Assembly (NCBI GenBank): GCA_016720775.1
Contig: JADKJX010000004.1
Location: 434,001 to 498,000, forward strand
Source of the DNA: Chitinophagaceae bacterium
Lineage (GTDB): Bacteria; Bacteroidota; Bacteroidia; Chitinophagales; Chitinophagaceae
Length of the DNA stretch: 64,000 nucleotides
Reading direction: 5' to 3'
Under the pieces are notes generated by a model. That model had not been told where the DNA came from, searched no databases, and saw only the letters and a program-made list of their open reading frames with translations. A program made the position numbers and the translations under genes. Of the stretch, positions 23,992-33,235 are shown in pieces. The first letter of the stretch is position 1. Each line of letters starts with the position of its first letter.

Positions 23992-24688
23992 TAAAAGAAG
24001 TCATCATACTTGCTGGAGGATTAGGCACCAGGCTGCGGTCTGTTGTTTCTGATCTTCCAAAATGCATGGCGCCTGTTGCAGGAAAACCATTTCTTCATTT
24101 TGTTATTGAACAATTGAAAAGACAAGGCATAGAGAAGTTTATTTTTTCCCTCGGATACAAACATGAGATGATCGAAGCCTGGCTGACTGATCAATACCCA
24201 ACGCTCAACATTCAACGTGCAATAGAAGAAGAACCATTGGGAACCGGGGCGCTGTTAAACTGGCCTGCGGCTTCGCAACCAATAAGAATGTACTGGTTCT
24301 TAATGGCGATACCTTTTTCAATATTGATCTTTACCAGCTCGCTGAATTTCATTATGACCGGGATGCCGATTGCACCCTTTCATTAAAACCCATGCAGGAT
24401 TTCGACCGCTATGGTGTGGTAGAACTTAACAACGATCATTCCATCATCAGCTTTAAAGAAAAAAGCTACTATCAAAACGGGTTCATAAACGGGGGTATCT
24501 ATGCATTGAACAGGGAAAGATTTTTGCAGGAAGATCTTCCACTTAAATTTTCTTTTGAAAAAGATTACCTCGAACAGTTTTTCAATAAAAGAAGGATGTT
24601 CGGCCTGCCGCAGGATGAATATTTTATCGATATAGGCATTCCGGAAGATTACGAGAGAGCGCAGGTGGAATTAAGAATGAAGAATTGA
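23988..24688 (+). pseudogene. hddC: D-glycero-alpha-D-manno-heptose 1-phosphate guanylyltransferase, frameshifted
   Basis: Nucleotidyltransferase that makes GDP-D-glycero-alpha-D-manno-heptose. The N-terminal part MIKEVIILAGGLGTRLRSVV and DLPKCMAPVAGKPFL is intact to EEEPLGTG. Then the frame is lost at a G4 run (24246-24249). Adding one G gives a smooth continuation: AVKLACGFATNKNVLVLNGD (the VLNGD metal site), DLYQLAEFHYDRDADCTLSL, FDRYGVVELN, GFINGGIYALNR and EYFIDIGIPEDYERAQ. With the base restored, the gene is about 233 codons and normal for HddC. The pathway around it is otherwise complete, so a sequencing error is at least as likely as a real mutation. Confidence 0.8.
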
Positions 24689-24720
24689 ATAACCCGATTC
24701 GTGTTAATTGCTTTAAATAA

Positions 24721-25272
24721 ATGATCGATTTAACCAACATAGACAAAAGCTGGACACTCTTCCTCGACCGGGACGGCGTGATAAACCATGAGAAGCACAA
24801 AGACTATATCCACACCTGGGATGAATTCAATTTTTACGACGGCGTTAAAGAAGCCATGGCTGTTTTTTCAAAGAAGTTTAAATACATTATTGTGGTAACC
24901 AACCAGCGGGGCATTGGCAAAGGAATAACAAGAAAAGAAGATGTGGAACTGATCCATAAGAATATGAAAGCCGAAATTGAAAAGGCTGGTGCCAGGATCG
25001 ATGCTGTTTATTTTTGTCCCGACCTGGACGAAAGCAGCCCAAACCGCAAACCAAATCCCGGCATGGGTTTGCAGGCTGTTACCGATTTCCCGGGCATTGA
25101 TCTTTCCAAAGCCATCATGGTGGGCAATACACTCAGCGATATGCAGTTTGGCCGCAACATGGGTATTAAGACCATCTTCCTTCCCACTACCCGGCCCGAA
25201 GTTGACCTTACTGATGAACGTATTGATGCTGTTTATGATTCACTGTTGTCCTTTGCTGAGGCGCTGCATTGA
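24721..25272 (+). CDS. gmhB: D-glycero-alpha-D-manno-heptose 1,7-bisphosphate 7-phosphatase
   Basis: HAD-family (HisB-type) phosphatase of 183 residues. It has the nucleophile motif LFLDRDGVINHE, VVTNQRGIGKGI, the PNRKPNPGMGL block and the acidic VGNTLSDMQFG. The zinc-loop of many GmhB enzymes is reduced here: one Cys (YFCPDLDES) is present but the full CxH..CxC set is not, as in the alpha-heptose branch. It removes the 7-phosphate made by hddA, giving the heptose 1-phosphate used by hddC. End of the heptose block. Cytoplasmic. Confidence 0.94.
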   Translation: MIDLTNIDKSWTLFLDRDGVINHEKHKDYIHTWDEFNFYDGVKEAMAVFSKKFKYIIVVTNQRGIGKGITRKEDVELIHKNMKAEIEKAGARIDAVYFCPDLDESSPNRKPNPGMGLQAVTDFPGIDLSKAIMVGNTLSDMQFGRNMGIKTIFLPTTRPEVDLTDERIDAVYDSLLSFAEALH

Positions 25273-25392
25273 TAAGTCACTTCATTTCTGTCATTCGTGT
25301 AATCAGTGGCTATCCTCTAAGCTTTAGTTAAATTTTTTACACAGGCAATAATTTTACTGCCAATATGTTACAGGAATAATTACTTTTAACGC

Positions 25393-26387
25393 ATGAAGAA
25401 ACCAGTATGTTTATTCCTTGTATCCCTGGTCTGCCAACTATCCTTTGCACAGGGTAACAGCAAGGCCAACCTTAATATCCTTGAACAAAAAGAAGATTCC
25501 TTAAAACAATTCGCAAGAAAGATCATACAGGGTATTAATGCAGACAACCGCTTTGATGCCGACAGCATTTTTACCCGTGTACTGGTAAGGGCATTAAAAA
25601 CACCGCATTCATTCAGCTACCCTTTCGATTCTTTAGAAACCATTTCCCGTTTATATTCACCCGACAGTGCATTCCGCATATTTACCTGGCAACTCGTGAT
25701 CAATGACAATGTGATCCGCCAGCACGGGGCCATCCAAATGAAAACATATGATGGTTCGCTGAAATTATTCCCGCTGATCGATAAATCGGATATTACCATC
25801 AACATTGCCGACACCATTGGTAATAACTACGGCTGGATGGGAGCCATCTATTACCGCATCATCCAGAAGAAAAGTTCCAACCAGAATTATTATACCTTGT
25901 TAGGCTATGATGAGAACAATATCCGCAGCAGCCGCAAGATCATTGAAGTGCTCAACTTCCTCAATGATGAACCTGTGTTTGGGGGCCGCTATTTCAGTTA
26001 TGAAGAAGACAGTGCTTTAAAACATCACAGAGCCGCTACATTATGGAATATAAAAAAGATGCAGGGCCAAGATTAGCATATGACAAAGATCTCGACATGA
26101 TCATTGTGGAGCACCTGGTTTCAGAATCGAATGAACCCAAAAAGAAATGGACCCTTGTTGGCGACGGCGATTACGAAGGTTTTAAATGGAAGAATGGCAA
26201 ATGGATTCATGTAGAAAAAGTATTCAACTATGTTACACCCGAAGGCCAGGAACCCTTACCCAACCCAATCCGCAATCAATCAGGAGATCTTATGGAAGAT
26301 AAACTGAACCCGGGCGAACCGGCTTCACCTGAGAAGAAGCCTGCAAAGAAGAAAGGAAAAGGAGAAGAGGAGTTGCTTCTATACTAA
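25393..26387 (+). pseudogene. Conserved secreted protein of unknown function, frameshifted
   Basis: The signal peptide MKKPVCLFLVSLVCQLSFAQ opens a protein that reads normally to HHRA near 26030, then leaves frame and stops at 26076. One extra C at the CC of 26033-26034 restores ARYIMEYKKDAGPRLAYDKD and the rest (IIVEHLVSESNEPKKKWTLV, DGDYEGFKWKNGKWIHVEKV) to 26387, in total about 330 residues. The C-terminus is Pro/Lys rich (EKKPAKKKGKGEE). I recognise no domain. Its 3' end overlaps the convergent gene by 9 bases. Confidence 0.65.
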
Positions 26388-26747
26388 AAATGTTCCCAGG
26401 TCAACCACCTCCCCTTCGCCCATTTTAAATTTTTCCATGCTTTCGAGATCAAGGTCTCTCATCACTTTGCTTTGAAAGATGAGTGCTTCTCCCCGGTATA
26501 AGGCAAAGTACAGGTCGGGATTTATTTCGGGATTCAGGAAATCTTTATAGTCGCCGTGCTTAAAGGATATCTTTGCCACGCCATCTTCGTCCAACGGGCT
26601 CCGGCCCAGGTAATCGTCTTCCATCAGGTCTTTTTCAAATAAGCGCATTTCAAAATTGTCTCCGTTCAAAGGAGCATCACTGCCTTTGGCAATGAAACGT
26701 GCCACCACTTCAATATTCATATCGGGGTTTAAAGAGAAGTTATTCAT
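26379..26747 (-). CDS. Small protein of unknown function
   Basis: 122 residues, no signal peptide. The sequence has strand-rich blocks: IEVVARFIAKGSDAPLNGDN, EMRLFEKDLMEDDYLGRSPL, DEDGVAKISFKHGDY and GEALIFQSKVMRDL. The acidic turn with D-x-D-D-x-L-G followed by DEDG recalls transthyretin-like or C2-like beta sandwiches, but I cannot assign a family. Convergent with the frameshifted secreted-protein gene (9-base overlap). Confidence 0.65.
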   Translation of the reverse strand: MNNFSLNPDMNIEVVARFIAKGSDAPLNGDNFEMRLFEKDLMEDDYLGRSPLDEDGVAKISFKHGDYKDFLNPEINPDLYFALYRGEALIFQSKVMRDLDLESMEKFKMGEGEVVDLGTFLV

Positions 26748-26818
26748 ATAGCTGCTATTTGAACATAAAATTACGGCTTAAAAGAGTGTGCAGGCAATAA
26801 TTCTTCTTTAAGAGAATG

Positions 26819-27559
26819 CTAAGCGTAAATTTTCAACCGCTTCAGTTTCAGTTTATGCAGTATATATCCGAACGTATTCACTACAATGCCCCATCCATAG
26901 CGGCAACTGCGGCTGAAGTTAATGGAAGAGGCATCGTCGAAGTATTTTGCCGGGCAGCTTATTTCGCCGATCATGTATTTCTTAAAAATGATCTGCAGCA
27001 GTACCTGGTTATCAAAAACAAAGTCATCGGAGTTGGCCATGAAATTAATATCCCGCAGTACCGCAGCCGAATAAGCCCGGTAACCGGTATGGTATTCCGA
27101 TAATTTCTGGCCCAGTAATACATTCTGAAACAGCGTAAGGCAACGGTTGAAAAAATATTTGTACGCAGGCATCCCGTTCTGCATGGCTCCTTCTCCCAAA
27201 ATGCGGCTCCCGATCACAACCGGGTAAACATCATCAGCGATCAGTTCAGCCATGGGTGGTATCAGTTTGGGATTGTACTGGTAATCCGGGTGCAGCATGA
27301 TGATAATATCCGCACCCAGTTCAAGCGCTTTGTTATAACAGGTCTTCTGGTTTCCACCATAGCCCTTGTTTGCATCGTGCCGGATGATATGCTTTATGTT
27401 CAGTGCTTCCGCAACCTGTACCGTTGCATCCGTACTGGCATCATCCACCAGTATCACATCATCCACGATGTCAAAAGGAATATCGGCATAGGTCTGCTCC
27501 AATGTTTTGGCAGCATTGTATGCAGGCATTACCACTACTATTTTTTTCCCTTTGAGCAT
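26819..27559 (-). CDS. GT2-family glycosyltransferase (DPM1-like)
   Basis: 246 residues from ATG 27559 (MLKGKKIVVVMPAYN). The GT-A domain shows VVMPAYNAAKTLEQTY, VILVDDASTDATV, KGYGGNQKTCYNKALELGA and LHPDYQYNPKLIPPM in place of DxD, with SEYHTGYRAYSAAVL. It resembles dolichyl-phosphate-mannose-synthase-like proteins without membrane helices. A start at 27619 would translate the palindromic repeat upstream (CYLCTMWF) and is rejected. It is on the same strand and directly after the GT39-like gene, with the repeat between them; both may act in surface glycan synthesis. Confidence 0.9.
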   Translation of the reverse strand: MLKGKKIVVVMPAYNAAKTLEQTYADIPFDIVDDVILVDDASTDATVQVAEALNIKHIIRHDANKGYGGNQKTCYNKALELGADIIIMLHPDYQYNPKLIPPMAELIADDVYPVVIGSRILGEGAMQNGMPAYKYFFNRCLTLFQNVLLGQKLSEYHTGYRAYSAAVLRDINFMANSDDFVFDNQVLLQIIFKKYMIGEISCPAKYFDDASSINFSRSCRYGWGIVVNTFGYILHKLKLKRLKIYA

Positions 27560-27581
27560 TTCAATAAAGTGTATTATTTTA

Positions 27582-27669
27582 TTGAACCACATAGTACATA
27601 GGTAACATAGGTAAAGCATAGATCATGCTATGTGGCATTCTATGTGTCCTATGTTTCTATGTGGTTCAA
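27582..27669. repeat. TTGAACCAC palindromic repeat, copy 3
   Basis: Starts TTGAACCACATAGTACATAG and ends CTATGTTTCTATGTGGTTCA, with further CATAG/CTATG units inside. This is the most symmetric of the three copies. It lies 12 bp past the end of the GT39-like gene (minus strand) and just ahead of the GT2 start. Could act as terminator or mRNA stem. Confidence 0.88.
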
Positions 27670-27680
27670 TTGTTTCTATA

Positions 27681-29237
27681 CTATTTTTTAATATCCTTCT
27701 CTCCCACTTCAAACAACAAATAACTATACTCCACATGCCCAACCGGTTTTAATTTACGCAGCCATTGGTATTTACCGGTATTCCAGATATCGAGGTAACT
27801 GTCGATCACCAAAACAAATTTTCCGGCTTGTGCTGTTTCCGGCGCCCGTTTTACATCCGGGTGTTTCTGCAGCCAATCATCCACTAAGTATTCTGCCTGG
27901 GTAAAATTAAGATTACTGGCGCCAACGTATTTATATGCATTTTCTTTATGCCCGATAAACTCGTTGGTATAGGGATAATAATTATTAAAATACTGCCCCA
28001 CACTCATCAGCAACCATAAACTTAAGATCAGTATGAACACCTGGCTTCTCTTTTCTTTCGCCTGTTTGAAAACAAGTCCGCAGAATATAAAGAGTAAGGG
28101 ATAGATAAAAATGATATGCCGGATGCCGCATTGCGTTTTATACAAAAAACTCATCAGCAGTAAAAAGTAAACAATTGGTGCAAGCAGGAAGAATTCATTC
28201 CGCATGAAATTTTTGAACCGCAGGTTAATGTATAAGATATATTTTGCCCAGCCAATGAGTATAAGATAAGGAATGGGTGTTTTAAAAAAGATACTGACAA
28301 AATAATAATACCAGAAACTGCCGCCTGTACTGCTTTTACCTAAGACAGTAACATTGGCAAAGGAACTGTTTGCCAATCCGCCGCCAACCTGGTCGTAGTA
28401 TTTAGCCTGGTCAAGTCCTGATACAAATGATTCAGACAATGGCACCGGCAACCAGCCCGGCAGCAACTGCTGAACCTTGCCAAACAGCGAACTCATAAAA
28501 TGATAATCTCCCAACGGCCTGTTCATGTGCCAGAAAATGAAACCGGCATTGATGATGATCCAACTGATAGTTACAGCGATCAATAAATTCCTGAACAGTC
28601 TTCTCCAGGCAATCTTTTCTTTCAGGGCTGCTGTGTACAGCAGGAAGCATAGCGGTGTCAGCACGTACAAATGAAACAGCGACTGCTTAACCAGTTGCGA
28701 CAGGCCCAGCATCAGGGCAAACCAGATAAAGTCTTTGTTGCTTTTGCTGTTGCAGTATCTCCATAAAAAATACATGGTGGCCAGTAAAAAGAAAACAGAA
28801 TAGGTATCGGTGGTAACCAAAACCGCATTGGCCATATTATTGGGGCAACACACAAACAAAAAAGCGGAGAACAAACCGGCATTAACGCCATACAATTTCC
28901 GGCTCCATTGAAAAACGAGCAGGATGATGAGCACCGAAAAGAATAATGTGCTATACCTGCCCCTGATGGCATCGCTGATGCCGTTATCATTTTTAAAAAG
29001 GTCTTTATTGAAGAATTGTTCTGCAGCCCTCGGCAATGCATTGAGTACCGACACCGGCATTTTACTATTGTCTTTTTCAGGATTGGTACGGGAAGGATCG
29101 CCTTTCAGCATCTTTATCCCGAAAGCCAGGTGAGAACCTTCATCTGCCGTAACCGACAAGGCATTGATGGAACAGATACCGTTTATTAAATACAGTACAA
29201 TGAGCAGGGAGAGGAGGATGGTTTGCTTCTTTGTCAA
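27681..29237 (-). CDS. GT39/ArnT-like membrane glycosyltransferase
   Basis: 518 residues with about 10 membrane helices. The first periplasmic loop holds SVTADEGSHLAFGIKMLKGD, the acidic DE motif that is catalytic in GT39, PMT and ArnT-type enzymes (polyprenyl-phosphate-sugar dependent). Helices at about 8-26, 95-112, 120-135, 140-160, 172-200, 213-235, 310-330, 345-365, 372-390 and 398-415 fit the GT-C fold. The C-terminal soluble domain is about 100 residues. The acceptor (protein, lipid A or glycan) is unknown. It ends just before repeat copy 3. Start ATG 29237. Confidence 0.82.
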   Translation of the reverse strand: MTKKQTILLSLLIVLYLINGICSINALSVTADEGSHLAFGIKMLKGDPSRTNPEKDNSKMPVSVLNALPRAAEQFFNKDLFKNDNGISDAIRGRYSTLFFSVLIILLVFQWSRKLYGVNAGLFSAFLFVCCPNNMANAVLVTTDTYSVFFLLATMYFLWRYCNSKSNKDFIWFALMLGLSQLVKQSLFHLYVLTPLCFLLYTAALKEKIAWRRLFRNLLIAVTISWIIINAGFIFWHMNRPLGDYHFMSSLFGKVQQLLPGWLPVPLSESFVSGLDQAKYYDQVGGGLANSSFANVTVLGKSSTGGSFWYYYFVSIFFKTPIPYLILIGWAKYILYINLRFKNFMRNEFFLLAPIVYFLLLMSFLYKTQCGIRHIIFIYPLLFIFCGLVFKQAKEKRSQVFILILSLWLLMSVGQYFNNYYPYTNEFIGHKENAYKYVGASNLNFTQAEYLVDDWLQKHPDVKRAPETAQAGKFVLVIDSYLDIWNTGKYQWLRKLKPVGHVEYSYLLFEVGEKDIKK

Positions 29238-29292
29238 CAGTAATCCGCTTGGTAGTAAGGCTTAAAGATAAAATTGAAAGAGGAATAATATC

Positions 29293-29365
29293 GAACAAGG
29301 AACAAGGAATTTTGAACAAGGATCGGAAACCCACTTCGAAATTCAGCATTCCTTGCTCCTTGTTC
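29293..29365. repeat. GAACAAGGA inverted repeat
   Basis: GAACAAGGAacAAGGAAT (29293-29310) faces ATTCCTTgcTCCTTGTTC (29348-29365): 18-bp arms with two central mismatches and a 37-nt loop that contains another GAACAAGGAT. It lies between lepA and the GT39-like gene, both on the minus strand, and could terminate lepA transcription. Confidence 0.8.
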
Positions 29366-29379
29366 ATTATTCAGACGTC

Positions 29380-31170
29380 TTAATCGTTCAATTTAAGTAC
29401 TGCCAAAAAAGCTTCCTGTGGTACTTCCACATTTCCGATCTGCTTCATCCGCTTCTTACCTTCTTTTTGTTTCTCCAACAGCTTACGCTTACGGCTGATA
29501 TCACCCCCATAACATTTGGCAGTAACATCCTTACGCATGGCGCTGATGTTCTCACGGGCCACAACCTTGGCGCCTATGGCAGCCTGTATCGCTATCTGGA
29601 ATTGCTGTTTCGGCAACAACTCCTTCAGTTTTTCACAAAGCTTGCGGCCAAATTCATGTGCCCTGCCACGATGTATCAAAGCGCTCAATGCATCTACCCG
29701 CTCGCCGTTCAATAAAATATCCATCTTTACAATATCACTGGGGCGGTATTCGATCGGGTGATAATCGAAAGATGCATAACCACGGGTCATGCTTTTTAAT
29801 TTATCGTAAAAGTCAAAAACGATCTCTGTGAGCGGCATCTCAAAACTCAGCTCTACACGGGTTGGCGTTAAATAATGCTGGTGGGTGAGAATACCACGTT
29901 TGGTGATGCAAAGCGTCATGATGTTGCCGATGTATTCCGGCTTGGTGATTATCTGTGCTTTAATGAAGGGTTCATCAATATGGTCGATCCTTGTCGGGTC
30001 GGGCATTTCGGTTGGATTGTTGACCGTAATGATCTCGCCCTTGCTGGTGGTAGCAATAAAACTTACGTTGGGTACGGTGGTGATCACGGTTTGGTTGAAT
30101 TCCCTTTCCAAACGCTCCTGGATGATCTCCATGTGCAGCATGCCCAGGAATCCGCAGCGGAAACCAAAGCCCAGCGCCTGTGATGTTTCCAATTCAAAGG
30201 TCAGCGATGCATCATTCAGTTGCAGTTTGTCCATACAGTCACGCAGTTCTTCAAAAGCATCCGTTTCAATGGGGAAGATGCCGGCGAATACCATTGGCTT
30301 CACGTCTTCAAAACCCTGTATGGCTTCTGAAGATCCATTAACTGTAGTAGTGATGGTATCACCCACCTTTACTTCTTTAGCGTTCTTGATACCGGTGATG
30401 ATATAACCCACATCGCCTGCTCTCACTTCGCTCTTTGGCTCCATGCCGAGTTTTAAGATCCCCACTTCATCGGCGCCATATTCCAGGCCGGTATTGCTGA
30501 ACTTGATCTTATCATTCTTTTTTAATGTGCCATTGAAAACACGGTAGTACACTATGATGCCTCGGAAAGAATTATACACGCTGTCAAATATCAGTGCCTG
30601 CAGCGGTGCATCCGGGTCGCCCTTGGGTGCAGGAATTCGTTCGATAACGGCGGTCAAAATCTCTTCAATGCCGATACCGCTTTTGCCGCTGGCCAATAAA
30701 ATATCTTCGGGTTTACAGCCGATGAGTTCTACTATCTGGTCGGTCACTTCCGGTATCATGGCCCCGTCCATATCTATTTTATTGATCACCGGGATGATCT
30801 CTAAATTATTGTCAATAGCCAGGTACAAGTTGCTGATTGTCTGCGCCTGGATACCCTGGCTTGCATCTACCAAAAGCAAGGCGCCTTCGCAGGCCGCAAG
30901 AGCACGGCTCACTTCATAACTGAAGTCAACGTGGCCGGGTGTATCGATCAGGTTGAGCACATATTCCTCTCCTTTCCAGTTATAATTGATCTGTATGGCG
31001 TGGCTCTTAATGGTAATGCCCTTCTCCCTTTCCAGGTCCATATCATCCAGTACCTGGGCCTGCATATCCCGTTCGCCAATGGTATGGGTAAATTCCAAAA
31101 GCCGGTCGGCAAGGGTGCTTTTTCCGTGGTCAATATGGGCAATGATGCAAAAATTTCTGATGTTCTTCAT
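29380..31170 (-). CDS. lepA: Elongation factor 4 (LepA)
   Basis: Ribosome-associated GTPase that back-translocates or remodels stalled ribosomes. 596 residues, normal length. The GTP-binding motifs are IAHIDHGKSTLADRLLE (G1), EREKGITIKSH (G2), NLIDTPGHVDFSYEVSRAL (G3) and VINKIDMDGA (G4). The C-terminal LepA-specific part shows FRCGFLGMLHMEIIQERLER, KLKSMTRGYASFDYHPIEYR and the basic tail GDISRKRKLLEKQKEGKKRM. A promoter candidate and an inverted CGTCATTGCG element lie upstream. Cytoplasmic and membrane-associated. Confidence 0.98.
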   Translation of the reverse strand: MKNIRNFCIIAHIDHGKSTLADRLLEFTHTIGERDMQAQVLDDMDLEREKGITIKSHAIQINYNWKGEEYVLNLIDTPGHVDFSYEVSRALAACEGALLLVDASQGIQAQTISNLYLAIDNNLEIIPVINKIDMDGAMIPEVTDQIVELIGCKPEDILLASGKSGIGIEEILTAVIERIPAPKGDPDAPLQALIFDSVYNSFRGIIVYYRVFNGTLKKNDKIKFSNTGLEYGADEVGILKLGMEPKSEVRAGDVGYIITGIKNAKEVKVGDTITTTVNGSSEAIQGFEDVKPMVFAGIFPIETDAFEELRDCMDKLQLNDASLTFELETSQALGFGFRCGFLGMLHMEIIQERLEREFNQTVITTVPNVSFIATTSKGEIITVNNPTEMPDPTRIDHIDEPFIKAQIITKPEYIGNIMTLCITKRGILTHQHYLTPTRVELSFEMPLTEIVFDFYDKLKSMTRGYASFDYHPIEYRPSDIVKMDILLNGERVDALSALIHRGRAHEFGRKLCEKLKELLPKQQFQIAIQAAIGAKVVARENISAMRKDVTAKCYGGDISRKRKLLEKQKEGKKRMKQIGNVEVPQEAFLAVLKLND

Positions 31171-31197
31171 GTACGTTCTGCGCTCTTTTTAAGGGGG

Positions 31198-31230
31198 CAA
31201 AAGTAGCTTAAAATAGTGGATTTTGAGCAA
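31198..31230 (-). promoter_or_regulatory. Putative promoter of lepA
   Basis: On the minus strand TTG (31230-31228), 22 bp, then TACTTTTG (31205-31198), an exact TAnnTTTG. The spacing is one to three bases longer than usual. lepA begins 28 bp downstream. Confidence 0.4.
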
Positions 31231-31302
31231 CGTCATTGCCAATCGCTTAACGTCATTGCGAAGGAGCGGCCGGGCCCTGTTGTGGCTGCGAGTGAAGCAA
31301 TC
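31231..31302. repeat. CGTCATTGCGA...GAAGCAATC repeat element
   Basis: CGTCATTGC occurs at 31231 and again at 31251 (CGTCATTGCGAAGGAGCGGC), and the block ends GAGTGAAGCAATC at 31302. This CGTCATTGCGA...GAAGCAATC arrangement is a palindromic intergenic repeat seen in many Bacteroidota and other genomes. It lies in the divergent gap between lepA and a T9SS cargo gene, otherwise without visible genes (31171-31449). Confidence 0.65.
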
Positions 31303-31449
31303 TTCTTATACGAAGCACATTGATAGAACACGGATTAAAAGGGCATTGCTGGCCGGCTGTATGTATAGTCAGCATCATTAAAAACGCTGACCCCTGTCAT
31401 TTTACTGCGTATCCAGATAGCCTAGTTTTACAAAGCAAAGCATCAAAAA

Positions 31450-33003
31450 ATGAAAAAGAGATCATACCAATTAATGCTGATAGTTTTTGGAATGTTTATC
31501 AGTATCCGGTCATTTGCAGAAGTTACGCTTTCATCTGTTCCGGTTGCTGCCTCAAATATTGCACAGGGATCCGGAGAAAACATAGTTTATGTTGTAAAAA
31601 TGGATGTAACAACTGCTGCGGTAACTGTGACCAGCATTCAGTTTACATTAACCGGGACACACGATAATAATGCTTTCTACGGCATAAGTGTGTTTTTTAA
31701 TATTTCGGGACCAACTGTACCGGGTGCAACAGTATGTGCGTTTACATCTGCCGTATTTGCTGCTCCGCATACTTATACAATCAATCTTTTGCAAAATGGA
31801 AAAATAATATCCGCCGGGTCAAGTGTGTATTTTATTATTACCGTTTCCACAAATAATGCGGCAACAAATGGCAGCACGGTCAAAATAGATGGTTCCGTAA
31901 ATCCGGTAAATTTTGGATTTACACTTGCACCCGTTATAATCAATAACCAAACAGATATAGCAGGTATGCAGACAATACTGGCAGCAGATATCACACTTAC
32001 AACTATTCCCGTACCTGCTTCTGATATTCTCCAGGGAACCGATTCCAATACAGTATACATAATAAAAATGGAAGTAAATACTATATGGAGTAATCCTTAT
32101 ATTATTAATTTTTTGCTGAGTGGTACCTATGATAATGATGATTTAAATACTGTTCATTTATTTATTAATTATTCGGCACCCACTTTGGCTGGTGCAACAC
32201 ACCTTCAGGGTAATTATGCTTACTATGCAGCACCCCATTATTATACAATGAGTTTTGGTGGAATATCAATAATACCAGCAGGAACAACTGTATATTTTAT
32301 ATTAACCGTTACTACAGCCTCTTCAGCAACGATAGGCAATACTGTTAAAATAGATGGTTCCGCAAACCCGGTAACTTTTACAACTAACGGGACACCTAAT
32401 TTTACCAATAACCAGTCAAATGTAGCGGGTGCTCAAACAATAATTGAATCACCATTGCCCTTAACACTGATCAGCTTTACAGGGAATTTACTGAACCGGG
32501 AAAACGTACAGTTGCAATGGGTAACCGCCGCAGAAATAAATACCAAAGAATTTGAAGTGGAATGGAGTAAGGATGGATTGAATTTTACTAAAATAGCAGT
32601 TGTGACAGCAGCAGGCAACAGTTCCCAAAACAGTTACTATAAGTACATACATACACAGCCTGCCGATGATAATAATTATTACCGGCTTAAGATGACTGAC
32701 ATTGACGGAAGGTTTACTTATTCGCCGGTGGTTAAAGTAAAAATCACGAACAACAGCAAAGCTATTACTGCATACCCCAACCCGGTTATTAATGTTGTGC
32801 AGCTGCAGATCCAGGCCGACAGAGATGAGAATATTTTATTTAACCTGCACAGCGCAGATGGAAGGATCCTGGAATCAAGGTCGTTTAATGTAGTGAAAGG
32901 AACCAACCGGCTAAACTGGAACATGCAGCAACTTGCTTCCGGTTATTATTTTATTTCATCCGCAAATAAACAATTTGAAACAATAAAAATCATTAAACAA
33001 TAA
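31450..33003 (+). CDS. T9SS type A cargo protein with two tandem repeats
   Basis: 517 residues with a signal peptide (MKKRSYQLMLIVFGMFISIRSFA). Residues about 25-175 and 178-330 are two copies of a beta-rich unit: VPVAASNIAQGSGENIVYVV versus VPVPASDILQGTDSNTVYII, both with TVKIDGS.NPV near their end. A linker of fibronectin-like strands follows (LPLTLISFTGNLLNRENVQL, AAEINTKEFEVEWSKDG). The C-terminus is a type A sorting domain: AYPNPVINVVQLQIQ, ILFNLHSADGRILESRSF and LASGYYFISSANKQFETIKI. It is probably exported by the T9SS and displayed or released. The function of the repeats is unknown. Confidence 0.88.
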   Translation: MKKRSYQLMLIVFGMFISIRSFAEVTLSSVPVAASNIAQGSGENIVYVVKMDVTTAAVTVTSIQFTLTGTHDNNAFYGISVFFNISGPTVPGATVCAFTSAVFAAPHTYTINLLQNGKIISAGSSVYFIITVSTNNAATNGSTVKIDGSVNPVNFGFTLAPVIINNQTDIAGMQTILAADITLTTIPVPASDILQGTDSNTVYIIKMEVNTIWSNPYIINFLLSGTYDNDDLNTVHLFINYSAPTLAGATHLQGNYAYYAAPHYYTMSFGGISIIPAGTTVYFILTVTTASSATIGNTVKIDGSANPVTFTTNGTPNFTNNQSNVAGAQTIIESPLPLTLISFTGNLLNRENVQLQWVTAAEINTKEFEVEWSKDGLNFTKIAVVTAAGNSSQNSYYKYIHTQPADDNNYYRLKMTDIDGRFTYSPVVKVKITNNSKAITAYPNPVINVVQLQIQADRDENILFNLHSADGRILESRSFNVVKGTNRLNWNMQQLASGYYFISSANKQFETIKIIKQ

Positions 33004-33235
33004 ACATCAAATTCTTCTGCAAACGATCCCCACTGGCGCAAGTGTTCACGCCACGTGATCTTAAATAAATCAAATGCAAAGTCTATGTGATCACTTGTGC
33101 CTCTCAGTTCTCCCGGACTGTGTCCGGTTTTGCAGCTCAAATCCCTCATGTAAAAAACCCCACTCCCCTATTATGACAACCGGCTCTTGCCCCAGCCGGA
33201 TCATTTGTAATTTTCCTGCTACAAATTATCCAGCC
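33004..33235. other. Intergenic stretch with several small hairpins
   Basis: It holds TGGCG...CGCCA (33034-33053), TCCGG.../CCGGA-like units near 33112-33127 and CCGGCT/AGCCGG (33180-33199). None has a U-tract. No gene is seen. A longer reading frame from 33074 into the next gene lacks a plausible start and is not used. Confidence 0.45.

Noticed and set aside
33074..33235. Longer N-terminus of the LamG-like protein
   Set aside because: It has no signal peptide at its start and reads through small hairpins; ATG 33236 gives a proper signal peptide.
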